Shown here: piece after piece, positions 43,701 through 52,117 of the stretch | How the letters are laid out: every line of letters starts with the position of its first letter | Position numbering within the stretch: position 1 is the first letter of the stretch | Assembly: GCF_025398275.1 (NCBI RefSeq) | Contig: NZ_JAODOR010000012.1 | Coordinates: 1-64,000 of the forward strand | Origin: Microbacterium memoriense | Lineage (GTDB): Bacteria; Actinomycetota; Actinomycetes; Actinomycetales; Microbacteriaceae | DNA length: 64,000 nucleotides | Reading direction: 5' to 3' | Made by a program: the position numbers and the translations under genes | The notes under the pieces: generated by a model | Databases searched by the model: none | What the model was told of the DNA's origin: nothing | The model's input: only the letters and a program-made list of their open reading frames with translations

Positions 43701-44171
43701 AGCGAGTTCCTCGCCGGATCGCTCATGTCGGTGCAGCCGCCGCTGTTCGGCGATCAGTCCAGCTACGACCTGCTGGCCGCCGACCTCTGGGCCACCGGCA
43801 TCTCCACCGACGACCATCCGCTCGTGCACTACCGAGCGCCGCTCGATGCCCGGGGAGTGCTGTCCTCCCGCGAGCTCCGCACGCACGAAGAGGGCCGGCG
43901 GGTCGAGGTGGCGGGGCTGGTGACGCACCGCCAGCGGCCGGCGACGGCATCCGGCATCACCTTCATCAACCTCGAAGACGAGCACGGTCTCGTCAACGTC
44001 GTGTGCTCGGTCGGCGTGTGGAACCGGTATCGGCGGGTGCTGCGCGACAGTCCGGCGCTCATCGCGCGCGGCATCCTGGAGCGCTCGCCGGAGGGGGTGA
44101 CGAATTTGCTCGCCGACGCGTTCGAAGATCTGCGGGTCGGTGTGCAGCACCGCTCGCGCGACTTCCGCTGA
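40797..44171 (+). CDS. dnaE2: error-prone DNA polymerase III alpha subunit DnaE2
   Basis: A 1124-aa C-family polymerase. The PHP domain (about 45-290) begins AELHAHSSFSFLDGASSPAELAEEA and keeps TDHDGYYG. The polymerase core has CQGRGSAANSAVCYLL and the catalytic aspartates in EPDIDVDFDSGRREE. A helix-hairpin-helix region (about 900) and a C-terminal OB fold (about 1020-1100) follow. It copies past lesions during the SOS response together with ImuA and ImuB, causing mutation. TGATG overlap with imuB. Confidence 0.97.
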   Translation: MGFHNPSVSWSEMERLLSGRPPDGGDGPAFSHKRGSYEPPPIERPEGAVPYAELHAHSSFSFLDGASSPAELAEEAERLGLHALAITDHDGYYGIVRFAEAAEKFRVKTVFGAELSLDLSAPQAGAADPEGSHLLVLARAEEGYHRLAAALTHAQLAGGEKGRPLYRLDELADQAEGQWAILTGCRKGSVRQALAAEGPAGAAAELDRLVDLFGRDAVHVELIDHGGPRDTRDNDLLATLARDRGLPILATNNVHYAVPEKVHLAAAIAAVRANRGLDELDGWLPAHAGAYLRSGAEMARRFRRYPGAIARTVTLADELAFSLRRAKPALPKMAVPEGHTPMSWLRHLVWDAVPRKYPDLDDDGRARIDRELAVIEQKDFPGYFLIVHGIVQEARRRGILCQGRGSAANSAVCYLLDITAIDSIFYRLPFERFLSAMRDEEPDIDVDFDSGRREEIIQWVYAQYGRERAAQVANVIQYRPKNAVRDMAKALGHSPGQQDAWSKQVERWDGPVPGSHDIPERVLAYAGELLKAPRHLGIHSGGMVLTDRPVGEVVPIEHARMENRTVIQWDKDDAAWMGLVKFDLLGLGMLAAIQYCFDEIAETTGERWDLDAIPKEEQAVYDMLCRADSIGVFQVESRAQMGLLPRLQPRRFYDLVIEIALIRPGPIQGGAVHPYVRRKLGQEKVTYAHEKLIPVLERTFGIPIFQEQLMQMGMAVGDLTGEDADVLRRAMGSKRGIERIESVKTKLYAGMERNGLVGEVADDIYAKIQAFANFGFAESHSLSFGLLVYASSWLKLHYPAAFLAALLRAQPMGFYTPATLTADARRHGVTVRRPDIHASAVDACLEPLADSGAAPSPTGLAACADRHQPPVPDFDATAPDVSAAHRRDGGSAVRLGLASVTGVGKPLAERIVAERAAHGGFRDLRDLVRRTGATAAQVEALSTAGAFESMGITRREGIWLAGDAAQDRSEFLAGSLMSVQPPLFGDQSSYDLLAADLWATGISTDDHPLVHYRAPLDARGVLSSRELRTHEEGRRVEVAGLVTHRQRPATASGITFINLEDEHGLVNVVCSVGVWNRYRRVLRDSPALIARGILERSPEGVTNLLADAFEDLRVGVQHRSRDFR

Positions 44172-44230
44172 CGAGGTGGGGGACCGCTGGCGGTCAGCGC
44201 CGCGGCGGGTGGCCGACACCGCGCGCCGGG

Positions 44231-45604
44231 TCAGAACGGCGGCGGGTCGACCCACACGTGCGCGCCGGTGGGGCTCGTCCAGCTGAGGCTTCCGTCGGGC
44301 TCGCGTTCGAGGCTCCAGAGGCTCTCGTCTTTGACGGGATGGTGTCGCACGCACTTGGGCGCGAGGTTGACCGACGACGTGTGACCCCCATCGGCCCACC
44401 GTTTCCGGTGATCGATGTCGCACTCCTTCGATGGACGGGAGCAGCCCGGAAACACGCAGGAGGGATGCCGGAGACCGAGCAGCCGCCGGAGGTCGGCCGG
44501 TACGCGGTAGGCGCGGCGCTCGACGTCGAGCACGCTGCCCGTGAACGGGTCGGTGAGCACGCGGCGCCACTCGGGTGCATCGGCCGCCCAGAGCTTCGCG
44601 GTGTCGAGGGGGATCGGCCCGGAGCCGGCCAGCGTCGCCGGCTCGTCGGACCGGCCGAGGAGGGTCATCACCGGAATGGTGAGCGAGACCGAGGCGGTTA
44701 CACGGGGACCCGCCGTCTCGCGCTCCCGGGTGAGGAGAGCGACCACCACGTCGGCGCGGATCTGGGCGAGCGTGCGCGCCTCGTCGTCACCCGCCGCGAG
44801 CTGACGCGCGTGCGCCTCCACGACCGCGTCGATCGCGGCGGCGTCGACCGCGGGGATGAGGGCGTAGAGCTCGGCCATGCCGTCGAGGGTCGGCTCGATC
44901 GACACGCGCCGGTCGGCGGCGGCACGCACGTGACGTGCCGACAGCGACTCGGAGTGCGCACGTTCACGTGCCGCACGGGCGCGCTGCCGGAACCGGCCGG
45001 GCACCAGTCGGCACGCACAGGCCGCGAGAGCGGAGTCGAAGTTCGCCCACGAATCGGCGTCGTCGTCGGGCAGCGACGCGGCGAGCTGCGCGGCGTACGC
45101 CATGTTCTGCTCGACGACGAGCCCTTGCCGGCAAAGCTCCCACAGCTGGGGAAGCCGCGTGGAGAGCGTCTGGGCGCGATGTCGGACGTGCGTGTCGGTG
45201 AGACCCACGCGCACTCCGAGGTCGGCCGCGGCGGCGCGCACTCCCATGGCGCGCCGATCGGCACGGACCTCGCTCGCCGACCGGCCCCGCGAATCGACCC
45301 ACGCCGGATCGAGCGTCGGGTCGGGCCCCACCCAGGGATCGGGCTCGGCGAACGCGCGCGCCAGCATCCGATGGAGGAGGAGGTCTTGCTCGGCGCTCGA
45401 CGCGCGCGTGCGCTGGACCGCGCGCGAGATGTCGTCGAGCTCGCGATCGAGGTCGGAGGGTGTCGCGCACTCGACGTCGTCGTCGCGGTCGTCGTGCTCG
45501 GGCGGGAGGCCCTCGGCGAGGGTCATCTGCCAGAGCGCCTCGCGCAGCTCGGCGTCGTCCCACAGCGGATCCCGATCGGGATCGGTCGCTGGGGTGAGCG
45601 TCAT
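44231..45604 (-). CDS. DUF222 / HNH endonuclease protein
   Basis: A 457-aa protein combining an N-terminal DUF222 region (about 40-290, highly helical, charged) with a C-terminal HNH domain (CVFPGCSRPSKECDIDHRKRWADGGHTSSVNLAPKCVRHHPVKD). This architecture is present in many copies in actinobacterial genomes and related to the 13E12 repeat family of mycobacteria. The catalytic H is in DIDH. The function is unknown; mobility is suspected because copies are often strain-specific. It is convergent with dnaE2. Confidence 0.92.
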   Translation of the reverse strand: MTLTPATDPDRDPLWDDAELREALWQMTLAEGLPPEHDDRDDDVECATPSDLDRELDDISRAVQRTRASSAEQDLLLHRMLARAFAEPDPWVGPDPTLDPAWVDSRGRSASEVRADRRAMGVRAAAADLGVRVGLTDTHVRHRAQTLSTRLPQLWELCRQGLVVEQNMAYAAQLAASLPDDDADSWANFDSALAACACRLVPGRFRQRARAARERAHSESLSARHVRAAADRRVSIEPTLDGMAELYALIPAVDAAAIDAVVEAHARQLAAGDDEARTLAQIRADVVVALLTRERETAGPRVTASVSLTIPVMTLLGRSDEPATLAGSGPIPLDTAKLWAADAPEWRRVLTDPFTGSVLDVERRAYRVPADLRRLLGLRHPSCVFPGCSRPSKECDIDHRKRWADGGHTSSVNLAPKCVRHHPVKDESLWSLEREPDGSLSWTSPTGAHVWVDPPPF

Positions 45605-45667
45605 GTCTGCACGCTACGCCGGGGTTCCGACATTCAGACCGCGTCGCCTGGTGCGTAGCCTGGACCG

Positions 45668-46216
45668 GTGGATGATCTCGGGCGCACCACCATCAGCGCC
45701 TCCGGCGAGCCGGTCGACGAGGTGGAGGTGGGCGGCATGTCGCGCGCCGAGCTCCGGGCGGCGTTGCAGGCGCACGGCATCGCGCTCAACGATCACGCCG
45801 ACGTGCTCTTCGCGCACCCCGTCTTCGACGCGAGCGTGCGCGACGTGGTGCGGGTGGTCCGCCGCACGGTGGCGGAGCTCGGCCAGACCGACGGTGCCAC
45901 CCTGCCGCAGATCTTCGCTGCCGCCCAGGCGCAGGGGCTGGGGCTCTGCCCCGCGACGACCGGCCCGTACCTGCGGCTGGCGTGGGATTCGCAGGCCGCC
46001 TCCGCCAATTCGGTGATGTCGGCTGGGCGGTCGCCGGACGGTGCCCTCACCGTCGCCTCCCCGGTGCTCGACGACGACGTCGACTTTCCGAAGGGGTTCT
46101 ACCTGCGCGTCGTCGATGGGCGGCCGTGGCTGCGCGGATACGGCTGCGACGACCTGTACGTCTTCCCGGCGGGCGCCGTGTTCGCCTTCCGCGACCTCCC
46201 GGGGAAGTGCAGGTAG
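45668..46216 (+). CDS. unrecognised 182-aa protein
   Basis: GTG start at 45668. A soluble protein of 182 aa with an N-terminal EVEVGGMSRAELRAALQAHGIALNDHADVLFAHP helical part and a beta-rich C-terminus (GFYLRVVDGRPWLRGYGCDDLYVFPAGAVFAFRD). No family recognised. It is divergent from the DUF222/HNH gene. Its last 118 bases overlap the convergent DoxX reading frame, so one of the two ends may be misjudged. Confidence 0.7.
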   Translation: MDDLGRTTISASGEPVDEVEVGGMSRAELRAALQAHGIALNDHADVLFAHPVFDASVRDVVRVVRRTVAELGQTDGATLPQIFAAAQAQGLGLCPATTGPYLRLAWDSQAASANSVMSAGRSPDGALTVASPVLDDDVDFPKGFYLRVVDGRPWLRGYGCDDLYVFPAGAVFAFRDLPGKCR

Positions 46217-46623
46217 CGGTCGCGTCGCCGCTCGCGCCACGCCTTCCACGCGCCGGTCGCCCAGAGCGCCCAGATCACGAGCACCGGCTGGAAGAGCAGG
46301 CGGATGCCGCGGGCGAGGTCGGTGGTGAGCCCGAACGCATCGGTGCCGCGCACGAACTGCTCGATGTTGCCCGGGAAGGCGGCGACGAAGAACGCCGCGA
46401 CGATCCACCCCACCGCCACGCGATACCGCCCTAGGAACAGCAGCGCCAGGCTGAGGGCGATCTCGATGACGCCGGAGGCGACCACGACGAAATCGACCGG
46501 CAGGGGCAGCCACTGCGGCACCTGGGCGACGAAGGTCTCGCGGGCGAACGTCAGGTGCCCGGTGCCGGCGAAGAGCAGCCCCAGTCCGAGTAGCCAGCGG
46601 GCGATCGTGCGGGCAGGGCTCAT
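46099..46623 (-). CDS. DoxX-family membrane protein
   Basis: A protein of about 174 aa with four membrane segments (about 6-25, 45-66, 70-88 and 103-125) and the DoxX pattern ARWLLGLGLLFAGTGHLTF...VVVASGVIEIALSLALLF. DoxX proteins are small membrane proteins linked to redox or quinone metabolism. ATG 46623 is preferred over an upstream start that adds a hydrophilic tail. The last 40 residues after WKAWRERRRDRYLHF are not typical and overlap the convergent gene 45668..46216. Confidence 0.82.
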   Translation of the reverse strand: MSPARTIARWLLGLGLLFAGTGHLTFARETFVAQVPQWLPLPVDFVVVASGVIEIALSLALLFLGRYRVAVGWIVAAFFVAAFPGNIEQFVRGTDAFGLTTDLARGIRLLFQPVLVIWALWATGAWKAWRERRRDRYLHFPGRSRKANTAPAGKTYRSSQPYPRSHGRPSTTRR

Positions 46624-46684
46624 GGGCCGAGCGTAACCGGCATCCACGGGCCCCCGTGTCGCGATCACGCGGGGAACCCGGCGA

Positions 46685-47389
46685 TCACCCGGCGGGCTCG
46701 GCGAGCGCGGCGACCTCGGCGATCACGCGAGGATGCGCGAGGATGCGGAAGTGCCCACCCGTGTCGAGCCGCACGTTCTTGGCGCCCGGCAGCTCGCTCC
46801 CGCCCGGGATGTGCGGGTCGAACGCGCCGTAGACCGACACGATGCGGGCGTTCACATCGGCGTGCGTGCCGAGCGCGACGATCGTGGCGTCGCGCGGCGA
46901 CAGCGAGCGGAGCGACCGGGTCAGCATGAGGCGCGCGTACCAGGAGCCGGCGAACGGGGTGGCGACGGCCACCATGCCGCGCACGCGATCGCCGGCGGGA
47001 CCGGTCATCACCTGTTTGCCGACGAGGCCTCCGCGACTGTGGGCGAGGAGCACGACGCCGGAGAGGTCGCGCGCCGTCAGGTAGGTCGCGACACGGTCGG
47101 CCATCTCGGTGACGGGCCGGCGGCTGCGGCCCAGCTCGTCGAGCACGTGCACCGGATGCCCGCGGTCGTGGAGCGCCGACGCCAGCGGCTGCAGGAACTT
47201 CCACGTCTCGTAGATGCCGGGGAGGGCGACGATCGGCACGCCGTCACCGCCCAGGAAGGCGTCCGGCGTCGTGCGGCTGAAGAAGGCGCGCACCTGCCAG
47301 CGGGCGGCGTAGAGGTAGTCGCGGGCCCACCACACGGTGATCGTCACCGGGGAGGTCATCCGCTGAGCGTAATCGCTGATTTCGTCCAT
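46685..47389 (-). CDS. alpha/beta hydrolase
   Basis: A protein of about 234 aa with an alpha/beta-hydrolase fold. The oxyanion strand VPIVALPGIYETWKF (about 50-64) and the nucleophile elbow AHSRGGLVG (Ser in H-S-R-G-G) are clear; the terminal His is in GGHFRIL and the acid probably in the AFDPH stretch. The family includes esterases and lipases acting on small esters. Possible starts are ATG 47389 and ATG 47359; neither has a strong ribosome-binding site. It is divergent from poxB with 41 bases between. Confidence 0.82.
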   Translation of the reverse strand: MDEISDYAQRMTSPVTITVWWARDYLYAARWQVRAFFSRTTPDAFLGGDGVPIVALPGIYETWKFLQPLASALHDRGHPVHVLDELGRSRRPVTEMADRVATYLTARDLSGVVLLAHSRGGLVGKQVMTGPAGDRVRGMVAVATPFAGSWYARLMLTRSLRSLSPRDATIVALGTHADVNARIVSVYGAFDPHIPGGSELPGAKNVRLDTGGHFRILAHPRVIAEVAALAEPAG

Positions 47390-47430
47390 CGGCGAAACGC
47401 AGGGCGCATCCGGAGGCGTAGCGTTGAGGT

Positions 47431-49161
47431 ATGGCGAACATTGCGGACTTCTTCGTAGAGACACTCACGCGCGCGGGCATCAGCCGCATCTGGGGCCTGC
47501 CCGGCGACTCGCTCAACGCCTTCACCGACGCCCTGCGCCGCGACGGACGGATCCGCTGGCTGCACGCGCGGCACGAAGAGGCCGCGGCCTTCGCGGCCGG
47601 GGGAGAGGCCGCTCTCACGGGAGAGCTCGCCGTCGTCGCGGGATCGTGCGGGCCCGGCAACCTGCACTTCATCAACGGCCTGTACGACGCCAATCGCAAC
47701 CGCGTGCCGGTGCTCGCGATCGCCTCGCACATCCCGTCGGCCGAGATCGGCAGCGGGTACTTCCAAGAGACCCACCCGCAAGAGCTGTTCCGCGAGTGCA
47801 GTGTCTACACCGAGCTCGTGGGCGACGCGAGTCAGCTGCCGTGGGTGCTGGAGATCGCCATGCGCACCGCGGTGGAGAAGCGCGGGGTCGCCGTCGTCGT
47901 CGTGCCGGGAGACGTGTTCTTCCAGGATGCGCCGTCGCGCCGCGCCACCGCGCCCATCGTCGCGACCCCGGCGCACGTGCTCCCCTCCGCCACCTCCCTC
48001 GCCGCCGCCGCCGATGCCCTCAACGCGGCGAAGAAGGTCACGATCCTCGCGGGTGCCGGGGTGGCCGGCGCGCACGACGAGGTCATCGCGCTCGCCGATG
48101 CGCTGCAGGCGCCGATCGTCCACGCGCTGCGCGGCAAGGAGCACATCGAGTGGGACAACCCGCACGACGTCGGCATGACGGGTCTCCTCGGCTTCGCGTC
48201 GGGATATCGGGCCATGGAGAAGTGCGACACCCTGCTCATGCTCGGCACCGACTTCCCGTATCGGCAGTTCTACCCGGAGAAGGCCACCATCATCCAGGTG
48301 GACATCCGCGGCGAGCAGCTCGGGCGGCGGACTCCCATCGACGTCCCCGTCGTCGGCGGTGTCGCCGAGACGGCGGCCGCGCTCCTTCCCCTGCTCCGCG
48401 GCGAACGTTCCGACCGGCATCTCACCGAGAGCGTCGAGCACTACCGCAAGACCCGTGCCCAGCTCGACGACCTGGCCGTCGACGACGGCAAGGAGCCGAT
48501 CCATCCGCAGTACCTCACGCGGCTCATCGACGAGCTGGCCGACGACGACGCCGTCTTCACGGCGGATGTGGGCAGCCCGGTCGTCTGGGCGTCGCGCTAC
48601 CTGACGATGAACGGCACGCGGCGGCTGATCGGCTCGTTCAGCCACGGGTCGATGGCCAACGCCCTTCCGCAGGCGCTCGGGGCGCAAGCGGTCGACCGGT
48701 CGCGCCAGGTGATCGCGCTCGCCGGAGACGGCGGGCTCGCCATGCTGCTCGGCGACCTCCTCTCGGTCCGGCAGAACGACCTGCCGGTGAAGCTCGTCGT
48801 CTTCAACAACTCGTCGCTCAACTTCGTCGAACTCGAGATGAAGGCCGCGGGCATCGTCAACTTCGGGACCGACCTCGTGAACCCCAACTTCGCCGATGTG
48901 GCCGAGTCGGTCGGCATCACCGGCATCCGGGTGGAGAAGCCGGGTGAGCTGCGCGCCGCGATCGAGCGCGCGATGGCGATCGAGGGGCCGGTGCTGGTTG
49001 ACGTCGTCACCGCGCGACAGGAGCTGTCGATGCCGCCGGCGATCACCGTGGAGCAGGCCAAGGGCTTCACCCTGTGGGCGCTGCGCACGGTCATGTCGGG
49101 CCGCGGCGACGAGTTGCTCGACCTCGCCGACACGAACCTCTGGCGTCGTCTGTTCGACTGA
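47431..49161 (+). CDS. poxB: pyruvate dehydrogenase (quinone) / pyruvate oxidase PoxB
   Basis: A 576-aa ThDP-dependent enzyme that oxidises pyruvate to acetate and CO2, passing electrons to membrane quinone. The PYR domain opens ADFFVETLTRAGISRIWGLPGDSLNAF, and the catalytic Glu is in HARHEEAAAFAAGGEA. The FAD-binding middle domain spans about 185-340. The PP domain keeps the ThDP motif GDGGLAMLLGDLLSV...VFNNSSLNF. The C-terminal membrane-binding tail is short. Length and sequence fit PoxB rather than acetolactate synthase. It is followed by the oxidoreductase gene 24 bases downstream. Confidence 0.93.
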   Translation: MANIADFFVETLTRAGISRIWGLPGDSLNAFTDALRRDGRIRWLHARHEEAAAFAAGGEAALTGELAVVAGSCGPGNLHFINGLYDANRNRVPVLAIASHIPSAEIGSGYFQETHPQELFRECSVYTELVGDASQLPWVLEIAMRTAVEKRGVAVVVVPGDVFFQDAPSRRATAPIVATPAHVLPSATSLAAAADALNAAKKVTILAGAGVAGAHDEVIALADALQAPIVHALRGKEHIEWDNPHDVGMTGLLGFASGYRAMEKCDTLLMLGTDFPYRQFYPEKATIIQVDIRGEQLGRRTPIDVPVVGGVAETAAALLPLLRGERSDRHLTESVEHYRKTRAQLDDLAVDDGKEPIHPQYLTRLIDELADDDAVFTADVGSPVVWASRYLTMNGTRRLIGSFSHGSMANALPQALGAQAVDRSRQVIALAGDGGLAMLLGDLLSVRQNDLPVKLVVFNNSSLNFVELEMKAAGIVNFGTDLVNPNFADVAESVGITGIRVEKPGELRAAIERAMAIEGPVLVDVVTARQELSMPPAITVEQAKGFTLWALRTVMSGRGDELLDLADTNLWRRLFD

Positions 49162-49185
49162 CGCGCCATCGGCCACACTGGTCGC

Positions 49186-50142
49186 ATGAGGGCAGCGGTG
49201 TACGACCGGTACGGCGGAGTCGACCGACTCCGGCTGGCAGACATCCCCACGCCGACCCCGGGACGCGGGCAGGTGCTCGTGCAGGTGCTGGCCACCTCGG
49301 TGAACCTCAGCGACTGGGAGGTGCTGCACGGATCGCCGGCGTATTCGCGCATCGGCGGGCTGTTCCGGCCCGCGCGCCGCGTGCTCGGGTCAGATATCGC
49401 CGGCGTCGTCACGGCGGTCGGGCCGGGGGTAACGCGCTGGCGGGTCGGCGACGAGGTCTACGGTGACAACCTTGCCCTCAAGGGCGGGTTCGCGGAGTTC
49501 GCCGTCGCGCCGGAGGGGGCGCTGGCGCGCAAGCCGGCGGGCCTGACGTTCGAAGAGGCCTCGACCATCCCCCAGTCCGGCGCGATCGCCGCGCAGGCCG
49601 TCGACCGCGCCCGCCCGGGGGAGCGGATGCTGCTGAACGGCGCCGGCGGTGGCGTCGGGGTGTTCGCCATCCCGCTCGCGGTGGCGCGCGGCATCCACGT
49701 CACCGCCGTCGACAACGCCGGCAAGCGCGACTTCCTCCGTGGGCTCGGCGCCGACGAGGTCATCGACTACCGCGCGGCGGACTTCACGCGGCAGGGCCCG
49801 TTCGACCTCATCGTCGACCTCGTCGCCCGCCGGTCGGTGTTCGCCTACCGTCGCGCGCTCGCGCCCGGCGGCCGAGCCGTCGTGGTGGGCGGAACGACCC
49901 GCACCCTGCTGCGGATGCTGACCCTCGGCACCCTCGTCGGGCTGCTCACCGGCACCCGCCTCGGCGTCATGGCTGTGCGCGAGGGGCCGGCGCACTTCGC
50001 GCCCGTAGCCGAAGCCATCGCCGCCGGAGCCGTGGCCGTCGAGATCGACCGGGTGTTTCCGCTCGCGCAGGTCGCCGAGGCTCTGGCGTTCCACGGCGAG
50101 GGGCGGGCCCTCGGAAAGGTCGTTGTGCGGGTCGCGGGGTGA
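49186..50142 (+). CDS. quinone-oxidoreductase-like MDR protein
   Basis: A 318-aa medium-chain reductase of the zinc-independent quinone oxidoreductase branch. It begins MRAAVYDRYGGVDRLRLADIP, has VNLSDWEVLHG, GSDIAGVVTAVGPGV and the NADPH loop NGAGGGVGVFAIPLA (about 147-161), and ends GKVVVRVAG. It resembles the protein from 10910..11824 in fold only. ATG 49186 lies 24 bases after poxB, possibly in one operon. The substrate is unknown. Confidence 0.88.
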   Translation: MRAAVYDRYGGVDRLRLADIPTPTPGRGQVLVQVLATSVNLSDWEVLHGSPAYSRIGGLFRPARRVLGSDIAGVVTAVGPGVTRWRVGDEVYGDNLALKGGFAEFAVAPEGALARKPAGLTFEEASTIPQSGAIAAQAVDRARPGERMLLNGAGGGVGVFAIPLAVARGIHVTAVDNAGKRDFLRGLGADEVIDYRAADFTRQGPFDLIVDLVARRSVFAYRRALAPGGRAVVVGGTTRTLLRMLTLGTLVGLLTGTRLGVMAVREGPAHFAPVAEAIAAGAVAVEIDRVFPLAQVAEALAFHGEGRALGKVVVRVAG

Positions 50143-50143
50143 C

Positions 50144-50953
50144 TCAGTCGCACGTGGCGAAGGCGTAGGCCGCGTCGGCGGGCGTCGCCAGGTCGCGGTC
50201 GCGCAGCACGATGGATGCCGGTGTCGCCGGGTCGGCGCAGACGTCGTTCCACGGGCGGGGGAGCGCGTCGGGGTACTCGACGGCGAGCACGTGGTCGCCG
50301 TACACCGCTGTGTACGCGCCGCACTCGTTGTAGGACGCGCACTCCTCGACGACGGCGAAATCGAACCCTGCCCGATCGTGGAACAGTTGCGCGTCCTCGG
50401 CGGCGTTCTTCTGCCCGGCGGCGAGGCCGACCTCGTGAGCGATCTCGACGAGCCGTGTCGCGAGAGCCACCGCATCGGCCCGGGTGAGGGCGCCGCCCGA
50501 GCGCGTGTAGGTGTCGAGGTTGTCGAACTCGACGGCGTCGAATGCGTCGGCGGCGCACGCCCGGATCCAGGGCCCGACGATCGCGGCCACCTCGTCGGTC
50601 TTGCGGGTGTCGACGATCGCTTCGTCGGGCCAGTCCGGGTCGAAGACGAGATCGCCCGCGCTGTCACGCAGCAGCAGATCGCCCGGCCAGGTGTCGAGCT
50701 CGCCCGGTTGCGTCTGAAACCCGTTGACGTAGCACACCGAGTAGAGGCCGTCGAGGGATGCCGCACCCCGATCGCGCACGACGATCTCCACGCCGGCCGG
50801 TGGGTCGTATGCGCCGCCCAGTTGGTAGTCGAGCCCGGCACCGACGGGCGGGAGACGCGGGCCGCCCGGCGGATCGTGTGGCGCATCTGCGGCGCATCCG
50901 GTCAGGAGCACTGCGACCACCGCGAGCGGCACGAGCAGGCGGCGGACGGTCAT
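50144..50953 (-). CDS. GH114-type endo-alpha-1,4-polygalactosaminidase-like lipoprotein
   Basis: A 269-aa predicted lipoprotein (MTVRRLLVPLAVVAVLLTGC, Cys about 20). The mature part has the features of the GH114/TM1410-like TIM barrel: DYQLGGAYDPPAGVEIVVRD, YSVCYVNGFQTQP, DAFDAVEFDNLDTYTR (containing the acidic EFDN motif) and a C-terminal PWNDVCADP. Such enzymes hydrolyse galactosamine-containing polysaccharides, e.g. of biofilms. It is anchored outside the membrane. It lies convergent with the oxidoreductase gene. Confidence 0.86.
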   Translation of the reverse strand: MTVRRLLVPLAVVAVLLTGCAADAPHDPPGGPRLPPVGAGLDYQLGGAYDPPAGVEIVVRDRGAASLDGLYSVCYVNGFQTQPGELDTWPGDLLLRDSAGDLVFDPDWPDEAIVDTRKTDEVAAIVGPWIRACAADAFDAVEFDNLDTYTRSGGALTRADAVALATRLVEIAHEVGLAAGQKNAAEDAQLFHDRAGFDFAVVEECASYNECGAYTAVYGDHVLAVEYPDALPRPWNDVCADPATPASIVLRDRDLATPADAAYAFATCD

Positions 50954-51000
50954 GCCGCGACGTTACCCGACGGGGCGCGATCGGTAGACTTAAGGGGCCA

Positions 51001-51072
51001 GCCTCTGTAGCTCAGTGGAAGAGCCACTCCGTCCTAAGGAGAGGGTCGGGGGTTCGAATCCCTCCAGGGGCA
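51001..51072 (+). tRNA. tRNA-Arg(CCT)
   Basis: The cloverleaf is complete: acceptor GCCTCTG with CAGGGGC, D-arm GCTC...GAGC, anticodon loop GTCCTAA with anticodon CCT (Arg), and T-arm loop TTCGAAT. No CCA is encoded. The phage-type integrase at 52118..53248 lies 1.05 kb downstream and reads toward it, which suggests the tRNA 3' end is the attachment site of the island that follows. Confidence 0.95.
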
Positions 51073-51376
51073 CACCCTTTTTTTGCCTCTGACCAGGAAT
51101 TTCTTCTAAGGTCAGACCTCCCAAAAGACGTTTTTGCCCGTTTTTTGCCCGCATTTGAGAATGCTATGAGCCGAAAACAAGGCCCTGCAGAGCGCTTCTG
51201 TCGTCGTCTCAGAACGCCGAAATCGACCATTTTGAGCGACTCGCGCCTCGTCGAAAAACTGAGCAATCTGCTCGCGGTGGACTCCGCGGACTCCGCGCTG
51301 ACGGTGGCCGGCCGGTGGGCGTGGCAACGACGGAGCCGACTTGAGACCCCATCTGCGATCCCGGTAGCTTGCAAGG
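51073..51376. other. gap after tRNA-Arg
   Basis: These 304 bases hold no supported gene. A poly-T stretch follows the tRNA (CCCTTTTTTTGCC), which may end its transcript, and there is AT-rich sequence typical of island borders. The attachment core would be within the tRNA 3' end. Confidence 0.5.
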
Positions 51377-52090
51377 ATGAACCGCGGCGAGAAGCTCCTC
51401 TTGGGCGGGGCGGCGGTCGCTGTCGCGGGCATGGTGGCACTCGCAGCTCCTGTCGTGGTCTCCTTCATTCCCGAGGCTCAGGGGGTTGCGGAGCAGACGC
51501 ACACGCCGGTGCCCAAAGAGACGTACACGCCGCGGCCCGTACCGGACCCAACCCCGACGCTCACCGCCGCGCAAATCGCCGCGCAAGCTGAGCACGAGGC
51601 ATGGGAGGCGCGAGTCGCGGCCGTCACCCCCGATCAATGGGCGACAGCATGCGCGATCATCGACCGTGCATGGTCGGCGAACTACATGGGCGAGCCAGAG
51701 CTCGGCGCTGACCTGCTCATCGAAGCCGAGCGCAGTTTCGGTGCAGACGGATACGTGCTCAGCGCGTTCCAGCGCTGGGACGGCGAATACCTCAACGTCT
51801 CCGCCACCACTTTCGACATCGAGAATGGGCAGTGCTTCATCCGGAACGGCACACCCACCCAGGGCATCGCGTGTGAGACCGTCGGCTACGACCGGGGCCC
51901 GATCCTTCGCGCAGAGGGCTACGTCACCGCTCGCAACTCCGCCGGCATCGCCGTCGGCTACGAGGTTGCGCGCGGCGACTCCTGGGAGCGCGTTGCTGAG
52001 CGCTTCTGCTACCCAGACACAGGTCCGCTGCGCGCAGTGAACGAGAACCAGCAGATCTACTCAGGACGCACGCTCAACCTGCCCGGCTGA
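51377..52090 (+). CDS. membrane-anchored protein with C-terminal LysM-like domain
   Basis: A 237-aa protein. A signal anchor at about 6-32 is followed by a Pro/Thr-rich linker (HTPVPKETYTPRPVPDPTPTL), a helical part with QWATACAIIDRAWS, a CFIRNGTPTQGIAC pair of cysteines and a C-terminal LysM-like unit (YEVARGDSWERVAERFC...YSGRTLNLPG). It probably sits at the cell wall. Base composition is a little lower in GC than core genes. It lies between the tRNA and the integrase, convergent with the latter, and may be island cargo. Confidence 0.7.
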   Translation: MNRGEKLLLGGAAVAVAGMVALAAPVVVSFIPEAQGVAEQTHTPVPKETYTPRPVPDPTPTLTAAQIAAQAEHEAWEARVAAVTPDQWATACAIIDRAWSANYMGEPELGADLLIEAERSFGADGYVLSAFQRWDGEYLNVSATTFDIENGQCFIRNGTPTQGIACETVGYDRGPILRAEGYVTARNSAGIAVGYEVARGDSWERVAERFCYPDTGPLRAVNENQQIYSGRTLNLPG

Positions 52091-52117
52091 CCCGCCTCCA
52101 GGACGAGACGCCTTGTC

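Noticed and set aside
42276..44570. Long minus-strand frame of 764 codons across dnaE2
   Set aside because: It is antisense to the catalytic and C-terminal part of dnaE2; the product is His/Arg rich and has no recognisable domain.
47356..49329. Long minus-strand frame of 657 codons
   Set aside because: It lies antisense to poxB, which has complete ThDP enzyme motifs; the minus-strand product has shadow-like composition.
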